64,000 nucleotides of DNA from positions 590,000-653,999 of the forward strand of contig CAWHQR010000002.1 in assembly GCA_963831605.1 (NCBI GenBank), written 5' to 3'. A program made the position numbers and the translations under genes. Within the stretch, counting starts at the first letter, position 1. Each line of letters opens with the position of its first letter. Source of the DNA: DASUPK01 sp963831605. Lineage in GTDB: Bacteria; Actinomycetota; Thermoleophilia; Solirubrobacterales; 70-9. Positions 1 through 8,222 of the stretch are shown here, piece after piece. Below the pieces are notes generated by a model, which worked only from the letters and a program-made list of their open reading frames with translations, did not search any database and had not been told where the DNA came from.

Positions 1-1314
1 CAGCGCGCCGGGCAGCTCGCCCGCGCCGCTGTCGCGCCCGGCGACGACGATCGCCAGGGCGAGGCGCTGGCGCTCCCCGCCTGAGAGATCGCGCGGATCG
101 GCGTCGACCATCCCGTCCAGCCCGAAGCGCCGCAGCGCCTCCTCGCCGTCGGGGCTGCGCAGCTCGTCACCGACGCGCTCGTGCACGAACAGGTCACCGG
201 GCCTCTGCGGCAGGAGCGCCACCCCTGAGGGCGCCTCGACGCGCCCACGTTGCGGCTCGACGAGACCCGTCGCCGCACGAAGGAGCGTGCTCTTCCCCGC
301 CCCGTTGCTCCCCATCAGCGCGACGCGCTCGCCCCTTGCGATCTCAAGCTCCGCGCCCCGGAGTGCCTCGGTGCGCTCCTCACCCGATCCCAACTCGACC
401 CAGACGTCGCGGGCGGCGAGCGCGGCAGTCTCCCGGCGCCTCGGACGCGGGGGCGAGGCCTCGGATGCCTTGCCGGTTCCCGCGATCTCGATCCCCGACC
501 GCATCAGCGCCCTCCGCGCCTCCCGGACGCTCGGCGGCGGTGGCAATCCGACGGCGTCGAGCAACCGCGCTCCGGGCGTGGCCAGCACCTCGTCGTGCTC
601 CATCGCCCAGCCGAGGAACTCTCCCGGCGGCCCATCGAAGGCGATCGCGCCATCCTGGAGGGCGATCACGCGATCGGCCGCCGCCAGGCAGCGCTCCAGC
701 CGGTGCTCGCCGAGCAGCACGGCAACCCCCCACTCCTCGTTCAGGCGTCGCAGCAGGGAGATCAGCTCGTCGCCGGCAACCGGATCGAGCTGAGAGGTCG
801 GCTCGTCGAGCAGCACCAGCCTTGGCCGGGTGGCGAGGGCGGCCGCCAGCGCGACGCGCTGGAGCTCGCCTCCGGAGAGCGTGTCCGTGGTGCGCTCGAG
901 CAGGTGGTCGATCGCCAGCGCGAGAGCCACCTCTTCGACCGCCCGTGAGCGCGCGGCGGGCGCCACTCCGCGCAACTCCAGGGGCAGCTCGATCTCGGCC
1001 CGCACCGTGGTGCTGACCACCTGGGTCTCCGGCTCCTGGGCCACCATCCCGACCGCCTCGGCCAGCTCGGCCGGCCCGTGCGAGCGCACGTCCATCCCGG
1101 CAACCTCCAGCTCGCCCTCGATCGCGCCGCCATGGAAGTGCGGTACGAGGCCGCAGCCCGCGCGGAGCAGCGTGGACTTCCCCGACCCCGAGCGGCCGGC
1201 GAGCACAACGAACTCGCCGGGCTCGATGGTCAGCTCGATCGCCCGGAGCGAGTCGGCGCCCGCCTCCGGATAGCGGTAGGAGAGCCCGGTCGCCCGCAGC
1301 ACAGCGTCAGGCAC
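1..1314 (-). CDS. ECF transporter double ATPase (EcfA-EcfA' fusion), partial at left edge
   Basis: Energy-coupling ATPase of an ECF-type vitamin importer, with two ABC nucleotide-binding domains in one chain. The 438 codons visible contain Walker A GRSGSGKST (about residues 40-48), signature LSGGELQR (147) and Walker B LVLLDEPT (166) in domain one. A linker is followed by a second Walker A GSNGAGKST (335) and signature LSGGERQR near the window edge; the second Walker B lies outside. The GTG start at 1314 overlaps the end of the upstream EcfT gene by 8 bases, which supports translational coupling. The riboswitch at the head of this operon suggests the substrate is cobalamin or a precursor (inference). 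The substrate-binding S component is not in the window and may lie beyond position 1. Confidence 0.88.
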   Translation of the reverse strand, partial: MPDAVLRATGLSYRYPEAGADSLRAIELTIEPGEFVVLAGRSGSGKSTLLRAGCGLVPHFHGGAIEGELEVAGMDVRSHGPAELAEAVGMVAQEPETQVVSTTVRAEIELPLELRGVAPAARSRAVEEVALALAIDHLLERTTDTLSGGELQRVALAAALATRPRLVLLDEPTSQLDPVAGDELISLLRRLNEEWGVAVLLGEHRLERCLAAADRVIALQDGAIAFDGPPGEFLGWAMEHDEVLATPGARLLDAVGLPPPPSVREARRALMRSGIEIAGTGKASEASPPRPRRRETAALAARDVWVELGSGEERTEALRGAELEIARGERVALMGSNGAGKSTLLRAATGLVEPQRGRVEAPSGVALLPQRPGDLFVHERVGDELRSPDGEEALRRFGLDGMVDADPRDLSGGERQRLALAIVVAGRDSGAGELPGAL

Positions 1315-2122
1315 GGGCCCGCCACCTCCTCACCCCGAAGGGGACAGTGGCCAGGACGATCAGAGTGACGCACAGCGCCAGCGTCAGCGGGCCGGTGTCC
1401 ATGGCGATCCGCGGATAGGTGTCGAAGCTGCCCGCTCCCGCGAACCGAGCCGCCAGCCCCGCAGCGAGGATCGCAACTGCCGTCAGATAGAGCGGAAGAT
1501 CGTCGCGAGAGCGCTGACGCCGCAGCCGCGGGCGAATCCCGAGCGAATGGCCTCGAAGCTCCAGAGTCGCGGCCACATCGACGGCCCGGTCGAGCGATCC
1601 CTCGACGAGGCGCCGCGCCATCGCCGGTCGGCCGACGGGCTCGGCGCCCGGGCCCCGCAGCGCGATGGCCTCGCGCATCCGCGCCCCGTCCGCCGCCGCC
1701 AGCGGCACCATCCGCGTGACCAACCCGGCCGTCATCGCGGAGCGACGGGCGATGGGCCGGAGCGCGCGCAGCACTCGATCGGGATCCACGCACGCCGAGT
1801 AGACGCCGAAGGCGAGCACGACCGCGACGACGCGCAGCCCGATCGCGGCGCCGGCGGCGAGCGACTCGAGCGTCACGTCGGTGTTCCCGAGCACCGGCAG
1901 ATCCCAGCCGCGGACCAGGATCGTCTCGCCACGGTGAGCGACCAGCGCGTTGACGACGATCATGAAGACCAGCAGGGTCAAGCCGAGGCGAAGGGACGCC
2001 CTCACCGCTCGGCCGGCCCCGGCCGCGATCCCCGCGAGCGCGGTGGCGGCCGTCGCCGCGACCAGCACCAGCGGGCTCGAGTAGATGAATCCGACCAGCG
2101 CCAGTGCGCCGAGGTAGGCCAT
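1307..2122 (-). CDS. ECF transporter transmembrane subunit EcfT
   Basis: Membrane scaffold that couples the ECF ATPases to a substrate-binding S component. The 271-residue protein has several hydrophobic segments. It carries the two charged coupling motifs of the family in its cytoplasmic part, AIALRGPG and TLELRGHS, which match the paired Ala-Arg-Gly signatures that dock into the ATPases. The ATG at 2122 (MAYLG) is chosen because longer readings run without homology into the neighbouring DUF4430 gene. It lies 62 bases after that gene and overlaps the ATPase start, so the order is DUF4430, DUF4430, EcfT, EcfA, all behind one cobalamin riboswitch. Confidence 0.85.
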   Translation of the reverse strand: MAYLGALALVGFIYSSPLVLVAATAATALAGIAAGAGRAVRASLRLGLTLLVFMIVVNALVAHRGETILVRGWDLPVLGNTDVTLESLAAGAAIGLRVVAVVLAFGVYSACVDPDRVLRALRPIARRSAMTAGLVTRMVPLAAADGARMREAIALRGPGAEPVGRPAMARRLVEGSLDRAVDVAATLELRGHSLGIRPRLRRQRSRDDLPLYLTAVAILAAGLAARFAGAGSFDTYPRIAMDTGPLTLALCVTLIVLATVPFGVRRWRARA

Positions 2123-2184
2123 CGCCGCGCCCGCGTTCGCGCGATGAAGAGGGCTCCGCCCAGGTGTATAGGCGAATGCCGATC

Positions 2185-3096
2185 TCACTGTACGGGCACC
2201 CCGATGGCCCCGGCTCCCGGCTGCGTGGCGACCGCGTAGTGGTTTCTCAGCGCCGGGCCGAGCAGCCTGGCTGCGGCGGCCACCCCCTTGGCGTCGGTGC
2301 CGGTGACGACCCAGACCGGCGGCCCGTCCCCGGGGTGAAGCGCTGCAATCAGCCCGCCGCCCTTGCCGATGCTCCCGGCGGGCTGACCCTGCTGGTTCAG
2401 CAGTTCGAGCAGGGGCTTCTGTTCGCCGACGAAGCGCGCGAAGACGCCGCTCTGGCCGGGGCCTCCCGTCAGCAGGTCGACGTCGGGATCGTGCCGGATC
2501 CCGCTCCACATCCCGACCTCCACCCTGATCGCCTGGCCCGTGACCTGGTCGCTCGGTTTCGGCTTTGCCCCGGCCGTCACAAGCCGTTGCGAGACGTCCG
2601 CGCACACCGAGCTCGCCGCCCGGCAGTCGACCGACGTCGCCCAGCGCTGGCCCTGGAACCCGTGCACGAACGGCTCCGGCCAGGAGCCCACCACCGCCGG
2701 GACCCGCATGGCGGCTGTCCAATCCCGGTAGTCCCACCAGATCCGGTCCCCATCAGCCAGGTCGTAGTCCGTGGAGCCCACCGGCGACTCGATTCCGTTC
2801 ACGTAGAAGAACCAGTCACTGGTGCGCCCGCCGCTCGCGGTGCCCGAGAGCCCGTCGATCGACTGGACGAAGCCGCCGCCGTAGCGCGTGGTGATGTCCG
2901 CATTGCGGTCGAGCACGCGGAGAACCGTGTCGGACTCGTGGATCGAATCGGTCTTCTGGACGAGGACCTTGCTGCCGTAATCCTGGGTGACGGTGAGTGA
3001 GACATCGCCCTCGTCCTTGCCGGGGCCGAGCCCGCAACCGGCGACCGCCGTGGCGCCGAGCGCCAGGGCGGTCGCCAGGATGCGAACGGGATTCAC
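2185..3096 (-). CDS. DUF4430-domain lipoprotein, putative cobalamin-binding component
   Basis: Exported lipoprotein of 303 residues. The signal peptide ends in a lipobox (AVAGC, Cys about residue 21). A DUF4430 domain follows at about residues 35-125, with the typical WFFYVNG and DGDRIWWDY motifs. DUF4430 is related to the C-terminal domain of the eukaryotic B12 carrier transcobalamin. The remaining 175 residues are a conserved-looking region ending near VWVVTGTDAKG that I cannot assign. The start overlaps the upstream stop by 4 bases (ATGA). Because a cobalamin riboswitch heads the operon, I infer that it captures cobalamin at the cell surface for the ECF transporter. Direct binding evidence is lacking. 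Confidence 0.8.
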   Translation of the reverse strand: MNPVRILATALALGATAVAGCGLGPGKDEGDVSLTVTQDYGSKVLVQKTDSIHESDTVLRVLDRNADITTRYGGGFVQSIDGLSGTASGGRTSDWFFYVNGIESPVGSTDYDLADGDRIWWDYRDWTAAMRVPAVVGSWPEPFVHGFQGQRWATSVDCRAASSVCADVSQRLVTAGAKPKPSDQVTGQAIRVEVGMWSGIRHDPDVDLLTGGPGQSGVFARFVGEQKPLLELLNQQGQPAGSIGKGGGLIAALHPGDGPPVWVVTGTDAKGVAAAARLLGPALRNHYAVATQPGAGAIGVPVQ

Positions 3097-4160
3097 TTCT
3101 GGTGCTTCCCCTTGCCGTGCTTGTGGTGCTTTCCACCCTTCGACTTCTTGCCGTTGCGGATGCGACGCTCGCAGTTCTTCGCGAACTTGTCGCGCTTGTC
3201 GCCCTTGACCAGGTCGACGCCGCCGCCGCAGTTGACGCGGTCCTTGCCGCCACCGCGGACATCGATGATGTCGTTGCCGGCCAGGGCCCTGACGCCATCG
3301 TCACCCGCGCGCGGCTTGATCACGTCATCTCCGGCCGTGCCGACGATGTCATCGGTCTCGTGGCTTCCGACGATCAACATGCCACGGTCTGCCGTGCAGC
3401 CGCTGAGCACGCGCGCGACGCAAACGGACAGCGCCGGACTCGGGATGTCGTTGTAGTCCTTGCTCGCGGCTAGCAAATGCGAACCCTCGCTCGAGAACGT
3501 AACCGTCGCGTTGCCGGCACCGTCCGTCGTCACGGGCGCGTCGCCGCCGGATACCGTCGCGCCGGCCCCAGGCCCAACCGTCCCATCGCTCTTGTATGAG
3601 CGGACCTGAACGGCGATCGGCGTGCCCGGCGTCGTCCGCGCGGGTGCGTCGAGGGCCAGCTCCTCGTCGCTGGAGAAATCATCCGGCGTTCGGTAGAAGA
3701 GCAGCTGGTCGCCAGGCTGGATGAACGTCTGATCAGCGCCGCTCGTGGTCGACACGTGGTTCTGCTCCAGGAGCCAGAAACCCGGTGGCGTTCCCGCCCC
3801 GATGCTGCACACGCTGAGCGAGCCGAACGACGCAAAGTCCGCGTCCGAGACCTTGAACGGCTGCAGTGACGGCGTCGCGTCGGACGCCTCCTCCACGGCG
3901 CTGAGCATGTTCGGCGCCGACTCCGTGTACGTCTGCCCGCTGCTCTGCTTGAACGGGGGCGTCGGGTCAAAGCAATCGTCACCGGCGTACGTCTTCACCG
4001 TGGCGGCCGAGGGCGCGTACTGGCGAAGATTGGCCAGCTGTGCCCCGTCGTTGGTCACCACATGAATGTCCACCGGCACACTGGCGCTCGCCTCCGCCGC
4101 TCCCAACGCGGCAACGGCGATCAGCGACGCCAGCGCCGCAATCGAGACAGTGATTCTCAT
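3093..4160 (-). CDS. Secreted DUF4430-like protein with Ig-like region and calcium-binding repeats
   Basis: First gene behind the cobalamin riboswitch; 355 residues with an N-terminal signal peptide (cleavage near AEASA). Residues about 30-165 resemble DUF4430 (FWLLEQN and IQPGDQLLFYR correspond to the family's W..YVNG and GD..W motifs). An Ig-like stretch follows (TTPGTPIAVQV to SSEGSHLLAASKD). Next comes a block of hemolysin-type calcium-binding repeats (GSHETDDIVG, GTAGDDVI, ALAGNDIIDV, GGGVDLVKGD). The C-terminus is a Lys/His-rich tail. The ATG at 4160 is preceded by GAGGAAGGGG at good spacing. I infer a wall-associated B12-capture or adhesion module; the domain combination is unusual. 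The repeats are binding modules here, with no sign of a toxin. Confidence 0.75.
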   Translation of the reverse strand: MRITVSIAALASLIAVAALGAAEASASVPVDIHVVTNDGAQLANLRQYAPSAATVKTYAGDDCFDPTPPFKQSSGQTYTESAPNMLSAVEEASDATPSLQPFKVSDADFASFGSLSVCSIGAGTPPGFWLLEQNHVSTTSGADQTFIQPGDQLLFYRTPDDFSSDEELALDAPARTTPGTPIAVQVRSYKSDGTVGPGAGATVSGGDAPVTTDGAGNATVTFSSEGSHLLAASKDYNDIPSPALSVCVARVLSGCTADRGMLIVGSHETDDIVGTAGDDVIKPRAGDDGVRALAGNDIIDVRGGGKDRVNCGGGVDLVKGDKRDKFAKNCERRIRNGKKSKGGKHHKHGKGKHQK

Positions 4161-4197
4161 CTGTGAGCCACCCCTTCCTCGAGGGTCGTGTTGGCGG

Positions 4198-4350
4198 GCC
4201 GGGGACAGGTCTCCTGGCTTCCGGGCTCGACTGAGGCGCCTTCCCAGAGAGTCGTGGACTCCCCAGTGGTCTAGTGCGACAGCATCGCCCGGTCACAGTG
4301 GCGGGACCGCGCCGGCTTCTCACCGGACTTCCCTTGACCACCGGCCGTTA
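4198..4350 (-). promoter_or_regulatory. Cobalamin (adenosylcobalamin) riboswitch
   Basis: Read on the minus strand, this leader shows the conserved cobalamin-aptamer blocks in order: an outer P1 strand GGCCGG, GGGAAGTCCGGTGAGAAGCC, CCGCCACTGTGACCG, GGGAAGGCGC, then the B12 box AAGCCAGGAGACCTGTCC, closing with CCGGCC that pairs with the first strand. The aptamer ends about 38 bases before the start codon at 4160, leaving only the Shine-Dalgarno region between. Translation control by sequestering the ribosome site is therefore more likely than transcription termination. Cobalamin is expected to repress the DUF4430/ECF operon. No search was run, but the motif match is unambiguous by eye. Confidence 0.93.
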
Positions 4351-4364
4351 TCGATGGGACCAGC

Positions 4365-4400
4365 CTAAAGAAAAGGGGCGGCCCGAAGGCCGCCCCTTTC
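4365..4400 (-). terminator. Rho-independent terminator of the 4423-5151 gene
   Basis: A near-perfect hairpin with arms AAAGGGGCGGCC and GGCCGCCCCTTT and loop CGAA is followed, in the minus-strand direction, by TTTTCTTT. It sits 22 bases after the stop codon of the secreted-protein gene and just upstream of the riboswitch, so it insulates the two transcription units. Confidence 0.85.
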
Positions 4401-4422
4401 ACAACTTCAACTGGCAGAGGTC

Positions 4423-5151
4423 CTACTTCTTCTTCTTGGACTTCGCCTTGCACTTCTGGGTCGACGTAGCCGTCTGCGAGCTGCCGTCGTAGAAGGTGGT
4501 CGTCTCGCTGCTGACCATCTTCTTCTTCTTGCTCTTACAACGGGCCATGACGTAGAAATTCTTACCGCCCGTCTTGACCTTGGTCTGCGTCGTGTCGAAC
4601 AGCGTCAGGTCCGTGCCCGGCGTGTTCGGGAGACCCGTCACGTCGAGAGTGTTCGGGCCTGCTGCGTACTGACCGTTGAGCACCAGGGTCAGTGCGTTGG
4701 CGATGCGGGTCCAGACATAGAGAGTCGTCGGACCGCCGCTGACGAGCAGCACCGGGTTCGGCTGCGTGAATGCCCCGGTCTTGTTGTTCACCTCATTGGT
4801 GCCCGAACCCACGATGCTTCCGCCACAGGCGGACTGAACCGCGGCCGTGGTGGTCGCTGCATTGAGGGTCGAGATCGAACACGCGGGAAGGTTCCCGTTG
4901 ACGAACTTGAGCTGCTTGTCCAGCGTGAACTTCGTCTCCTTGGCGGCCGGAGACCCGTTGAAATCGCTGTACTGCGTCGCGATGATGTTGTGCAACGAAA
5001 CGCCCTTGAACGTCTTTGCATCCAGCTTTGTGGGGGCGATCGTTGCATTCAGGGTCTGGCCTGTCGGAGCACCCGCGTAGGCAGTGCCCGAGACGGCGAG
5101 CGCCCCGGCCACGGCCAGCGTGGCTCCAATCAGATACTTGCGCTTACGCAT
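4423..5151 (-). CDS. Secreted protein of unknown function with lysine-rich tail
   Basis: A 242-residue exported protein with a classical signal peptide (MRKRK, a hydrophobic core, cleavage near AYAGA). The mature part is rich in Thr, Asn, Ala and Gly, as expected for a beta-rich extracellular domain. It contains Cys residues near NLPACS and QSACGG that could pair. It ends CKAKSKKKK, one of several polybasic tails on exported proteins in this window. I do not recognise a named domain. It forms a single-gene unit with its own terminator and lies downstream of the mce operon on the same strand. Confidence 0.75.
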   Translation of the reverse strand: MRKRKYLIGATLAVAGALAVSGTAYAGAPTGQTLNATIAPTKLDAKTFKGVSLHNIIATQYSDFNGSPAAKETKFTLDKQLKFVNGNLPACSISTLNAATTTAAVQSACGGSIVGSGTNEVNNKTGAFTQPNPVLLVSGGPTTLYVWTRIANALTLVLNGQYAAGPNTLDVTGLPNTPGTDLTLFDTTQTKVKTGGKNFYVMARCKSKKKKMVSSETTTFYDGSSQTATSTQKCKAKSKKKK

Positions 5152-5333
5152 ACCACTCCTTTTCCGTTGGGCAATTTCCCTGGTAGCTACCCGTATTGCG
5201 GCGCCACCAGCCCATGGATTTGCCTTCTCTCGCTGAACCTAACACAGCAAATTGGGCGTAGTTGTGCGGTTTGTTCGCGTGAATGCACGCGACCCGACTA
5301 ATCGGTAGCGGCTCCCCGGAGACCGCCAGGCGC

Positions 5334-6894
5334 CTAGGGGTTGGCGTAGACGTGGGTGTAGTCGCTCATCTCGGCGATCTGCCCGATCGAGGGCTGCTGC
5401 GGCTGCTTCGTGCAGGCCGGCGAGGGCAGCCCCGCGGTGGTCGTCTGACCGCTGAAGGGGAACTGCTTGATCGTGTCGAGGAGCTGCTGCGGGGTGTCGA
5501 AGGTCGCCCGGTTCGCGAAGAACGGGTTGCCGGTGTAGCTGGCGTCCGGTCCGAGCGTCGCGACGATGCCGGGCGGGCTCGCGCAGGGCCGCGTATCGAA
5601 TGTGTCGAGCCCAGTGGCGACCTTGAGCGCGCTGTTGGGCGCGATGTAGGGGTTGGTGCGGGAGTAGGCGAGGCGGTGGGACGTGAAGTTCGCGAACGAT
5701 TCGGGGTAGGTGGGCGCCGAGCTGCGGATGTAGTGCCCTGCGCCGCCCGCTTCGGTCGTGCCGACGGCGTTGGTGGCGACGGCGAAGTTCGCGATCAGGC
5801 CCGTGATGTCGCTCTGGTAGCGCCCGATCCCCGAGATGATCGGCGTGAGCTGCTGGGTGAACGGATGGAGCTCGGTGAGCAGGGGCGGGAGATCGCTGTT
5901 GAGCAGCGTCTGGAGGGCCGGCAGCCCGGTCAGGCCACGCTTCTGCGTCTTTCGCAGGCCGACGAAGAAGCCCTTGAAGTCCGGCGTGACCTTCGCGATC
6001 GGCTTGAGGTCGGCACTGAGCTGCCCTCGCCGCTGGATGGAGGTGGGTGATGACCGGATTGGCCAGTTGCGAGAAGCTGGCGAGCCGGTTCAGCGTCAGC
6101 TTGGACTCATCGAGGAAGGTCGGGAGCGCCCTGAACGTGGCCTCGAGGTCCTGGTTGCGCACGGCCGTGGTGTGGAAGACGATGCCCGAGTTTCGGATCA
6201 GGCCCGCGAGCTGACCCTGCCGCTCGCTGAGGGCCCCGAAGACCTCGCCCGTGTTGCGAACCAGCTGCTGGACCGCGCCCTGCTGGGTATCCAGCACACG
6301 CAGCACCTTGTTCGCGTCCTCGGCGAAGGGCGCTAGGTTGGCGATCGCGGCCGAGATGTCGGCACCGCGCCCGTAGCTCGCAATGGCGAGCTGTTGCATC
6401 CACGTCTGGAACGCGGCGCGCGTCTTGGGATCGAAGGTCCTGAAGACCTCGTCGAGCTGCACGGACGGCTCCACCTGCGCCCTGGGCAGGGTTCCTCCCT
6501 CCGGGAGCTTCGGCGCGTTTCGGTCCCCCTGCGTGAGCTCGACGTAGGTCTCCCCCAGCAGCGTCTTCTGCCGGAGCATCGCCCGCGTGTTGACGGGAAT
6601 CGGGGCATACGGAGTGTCGATCTCGAGGGTGGCGAGCGCGAGGTCCCTGTTGGGACCCGAGTTCTCGAGGGTGATGGACTTGACCTTGCCGACCGAGACG
6701 TTGTGGATGCGCACGTCGGATTCCTGCGCCAGCTGTGTCGCCTCGCTGAACGGGACCTTGATCCGGTAGCCCTCCGGCTTCAGGGGCACTGGGCCGCCGA
6801 AGGTCGCCCACAGGAAGAGGAGCAGGCCGAAGCACGAGAAGGCGAAGGCGACGGCTACCGCGATCTGACCGGCGGTGGGTGCTCGCTGGCCCAT
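5334..6894 (-). CDS. MCE-family protein (sixth in operon), frame broken by one extra base
   Basis: Sixth MCE (mammalian cell entry) protein of the operon, normally part of a lipid-import machine in the envelope. One N-terminal membrane helix is followed by an MCE domain (SDVRIHNVSVGKV, LGETYVEL) and a long helical tail. The ATG at 6894 overlaps the previous stop (ATGA). The frame changes near 6024-6026, where a GGG run on the coding strand appears to hold one base too many. Removing it gives LHPAARQLSADLKPI and a continuous protein of about 519 residues that stops at 5334 after THVYANP. Read as is, the C-terminal 230 residues are replaced by unrelated Arg-rich sequence. Sequencing error or a recent mutation are both possible. 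Confidence 0.82.
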
Positions 6895-8222
6895 CAGCTG
6901 CACCCCGGAATGTTGGTGAGCCTGGGCTGCCCGGTGAGCTGGTAGAGCATGCGCAGATACGGCTCAGAGCGCAGCACGCTGTCCGCGGTCCGGGCGGTTC
7001 CGCAGCTCTCGAGGACGATGCCTCGCCTGATCGGCCCGTACGCGTCCTGGAGCAGGTAGGTCGCGTTCAGGTCGTGATTCAGCCACGGGACGTAGAACAG
7101 GAAACCCTCCTGGTCCCCGGGCGGGTTGTAGGCGAGGGCGTTCAGCCCGGAGTTCAGGTTCGTGAAGCCGGTGCGCAGGCCGGGCGAGGCCTTGCCGAGG
7201 CCCTGAGAGATCTGAGCCAGATGCGTGACTGGGCTCGCGACCTGCTGCGTGAACGGCCTGATCTGGTTCTCGATCGGCCCGGCTGTCTGCTGGAAGAACG
7301 GACGGAGCGCCCTCAGCGCCGGCGCTGTGGCCTTCGCACCCGGAATGGACTTCTTGAGCGCCGGGCCGGCCTGGAGGGCGAGGTTGTTCGCGCTGGTGAG
7401 GGCGCCCTTGGCCCCCTTCAGCGTCGCCGGGAGCTCGCGGATGGAGCTGCGGATCGACGCCTGCTCCTTGGCGAACGAGGCGAGCACGGCATTGGAGGAA
7501 TCCACGAAGTTGACGAGGTCCTGGTCGCGGTTGCCGAGCTCGGTCGAGAGGAGCTGGAAGTTGTGGATGGAGCTTGCGATGTTCGCGCGCCGCGTCGCGA
7601 GGGCGCCGGAGATCCGCCCGATGTCGCGGGCGAAGGGGTCTAGGCGGCGCAGGGCGTTGGAGAGCTGGACGTCACGGCCCTGGGCCGGGTCGAGCGCCTC
7701 CGCGCCGTTCGCGAGCAGGAGCTTCAGGAACTGCTGGGTGTCCGCGTCGAGCGTGGCCAGGAACTCGTCCGGGTTCACCTGGGGCTGCGTCGAGGAGAGC
7801 GGGATCGTCGAGCCCTCCTTCACGTTCGGCGCCGACTGGGTCCCGGGGTCGACCTCGACGACCATGTCGTTGAGGCCCGTCTTCGGCCGCAGCAGGAGCG
7901 AGGAGTTGGTGTGGATGAGGGACGCGTACTTGTTGTCGATCTCCATCCCGACGACGGCGTGGCCGTCCTGCAGCGTCACGCTGCTGACCTCGCCGACCTT
8001 GATGCCCGCGATGTCGACCGACTGTCCCTGACCCGGGGTGACGGCCTGGGCGGTGGAGAAGTCGGCGCTGAGCGCGAAGCGATCCGTACCGATCAGCGGC
8101 ACCCAGCTCGGCAGCACGGCGCGCTGGTTGATCAGGATCACGGTGACGGCGAACAGGCCGGCCAGGATCAGCCCGGCAATCGCCAGCACGTCGCGCAGGT
8201 GGGTTCTCAGGGCGTGTCTCAT
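6894..8222 (-). CDS. MCE-family protein (fifth in operon)
   Basis: A 442-residue MCE protein. It has a short basic N-terminus, one membrane helix (about residues 14-31) and an MCE domain at about 50-130 (QSVDIAGIKVGEV, GLNDMVVEVDPG). A long alpha-helical region and a less ordered C-terminus ending PGCS follow. Both ends overlap neighbours by 4 bases (ATGA), placing it firmly in the six-gene mce operon. MCE proteins assemble as a hexameric tube that carries lipids between the envelope layers and an ABC-type YrbE/MceG engine; that engine is not encoded here. Confidence 0.9.
   Translation of the reverse strand: MRHALRTHLRDVLAIAGLILAGLFAVTVILINQRAVLPSWVPLIGTDRFALSADFSTAQAVTPGQGQSVDIAGIKVGEVSSVTLQDGHAVVGMEIDNKYASLIHTNSSLLLRPKTGLNDMVVEVDPGTQSAPNVKEGSTIPLSSTQPQVNPDEFLATLDADTQQFLKLLLANGAEALDPAQGRDVQLSNALRRLDPFARDIGRISGALATRRANIASSIHNFQLLSTELGNRDQDLVNFVDSSNAVLASFAKEQASIRSSIRELPATLKGAKGALTSANNLALQAGPALKKSIPGAKATAPALRALRPFFQQTAGPIENQIRPFTQQVASPVTHLAQISQGLGKASPGLRTGFTNLNSGLNALAYNPPGDQEGFLFYVPWLNHDLNATYLLQDAYGPIRRGIVLESCGTARTADSVLRSEPYLRMLYQLTGQPRLTNIPGCS

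Noticed and set aside
1307..2737. A 476-codon open frame that would extend EcfT far upstream.
   Set aside because: The first 200 codons are antisense-like Arg/Gly-rich sequence overlapping the DUF4430 gene; EcfT homology begins at MAYLG (2122).
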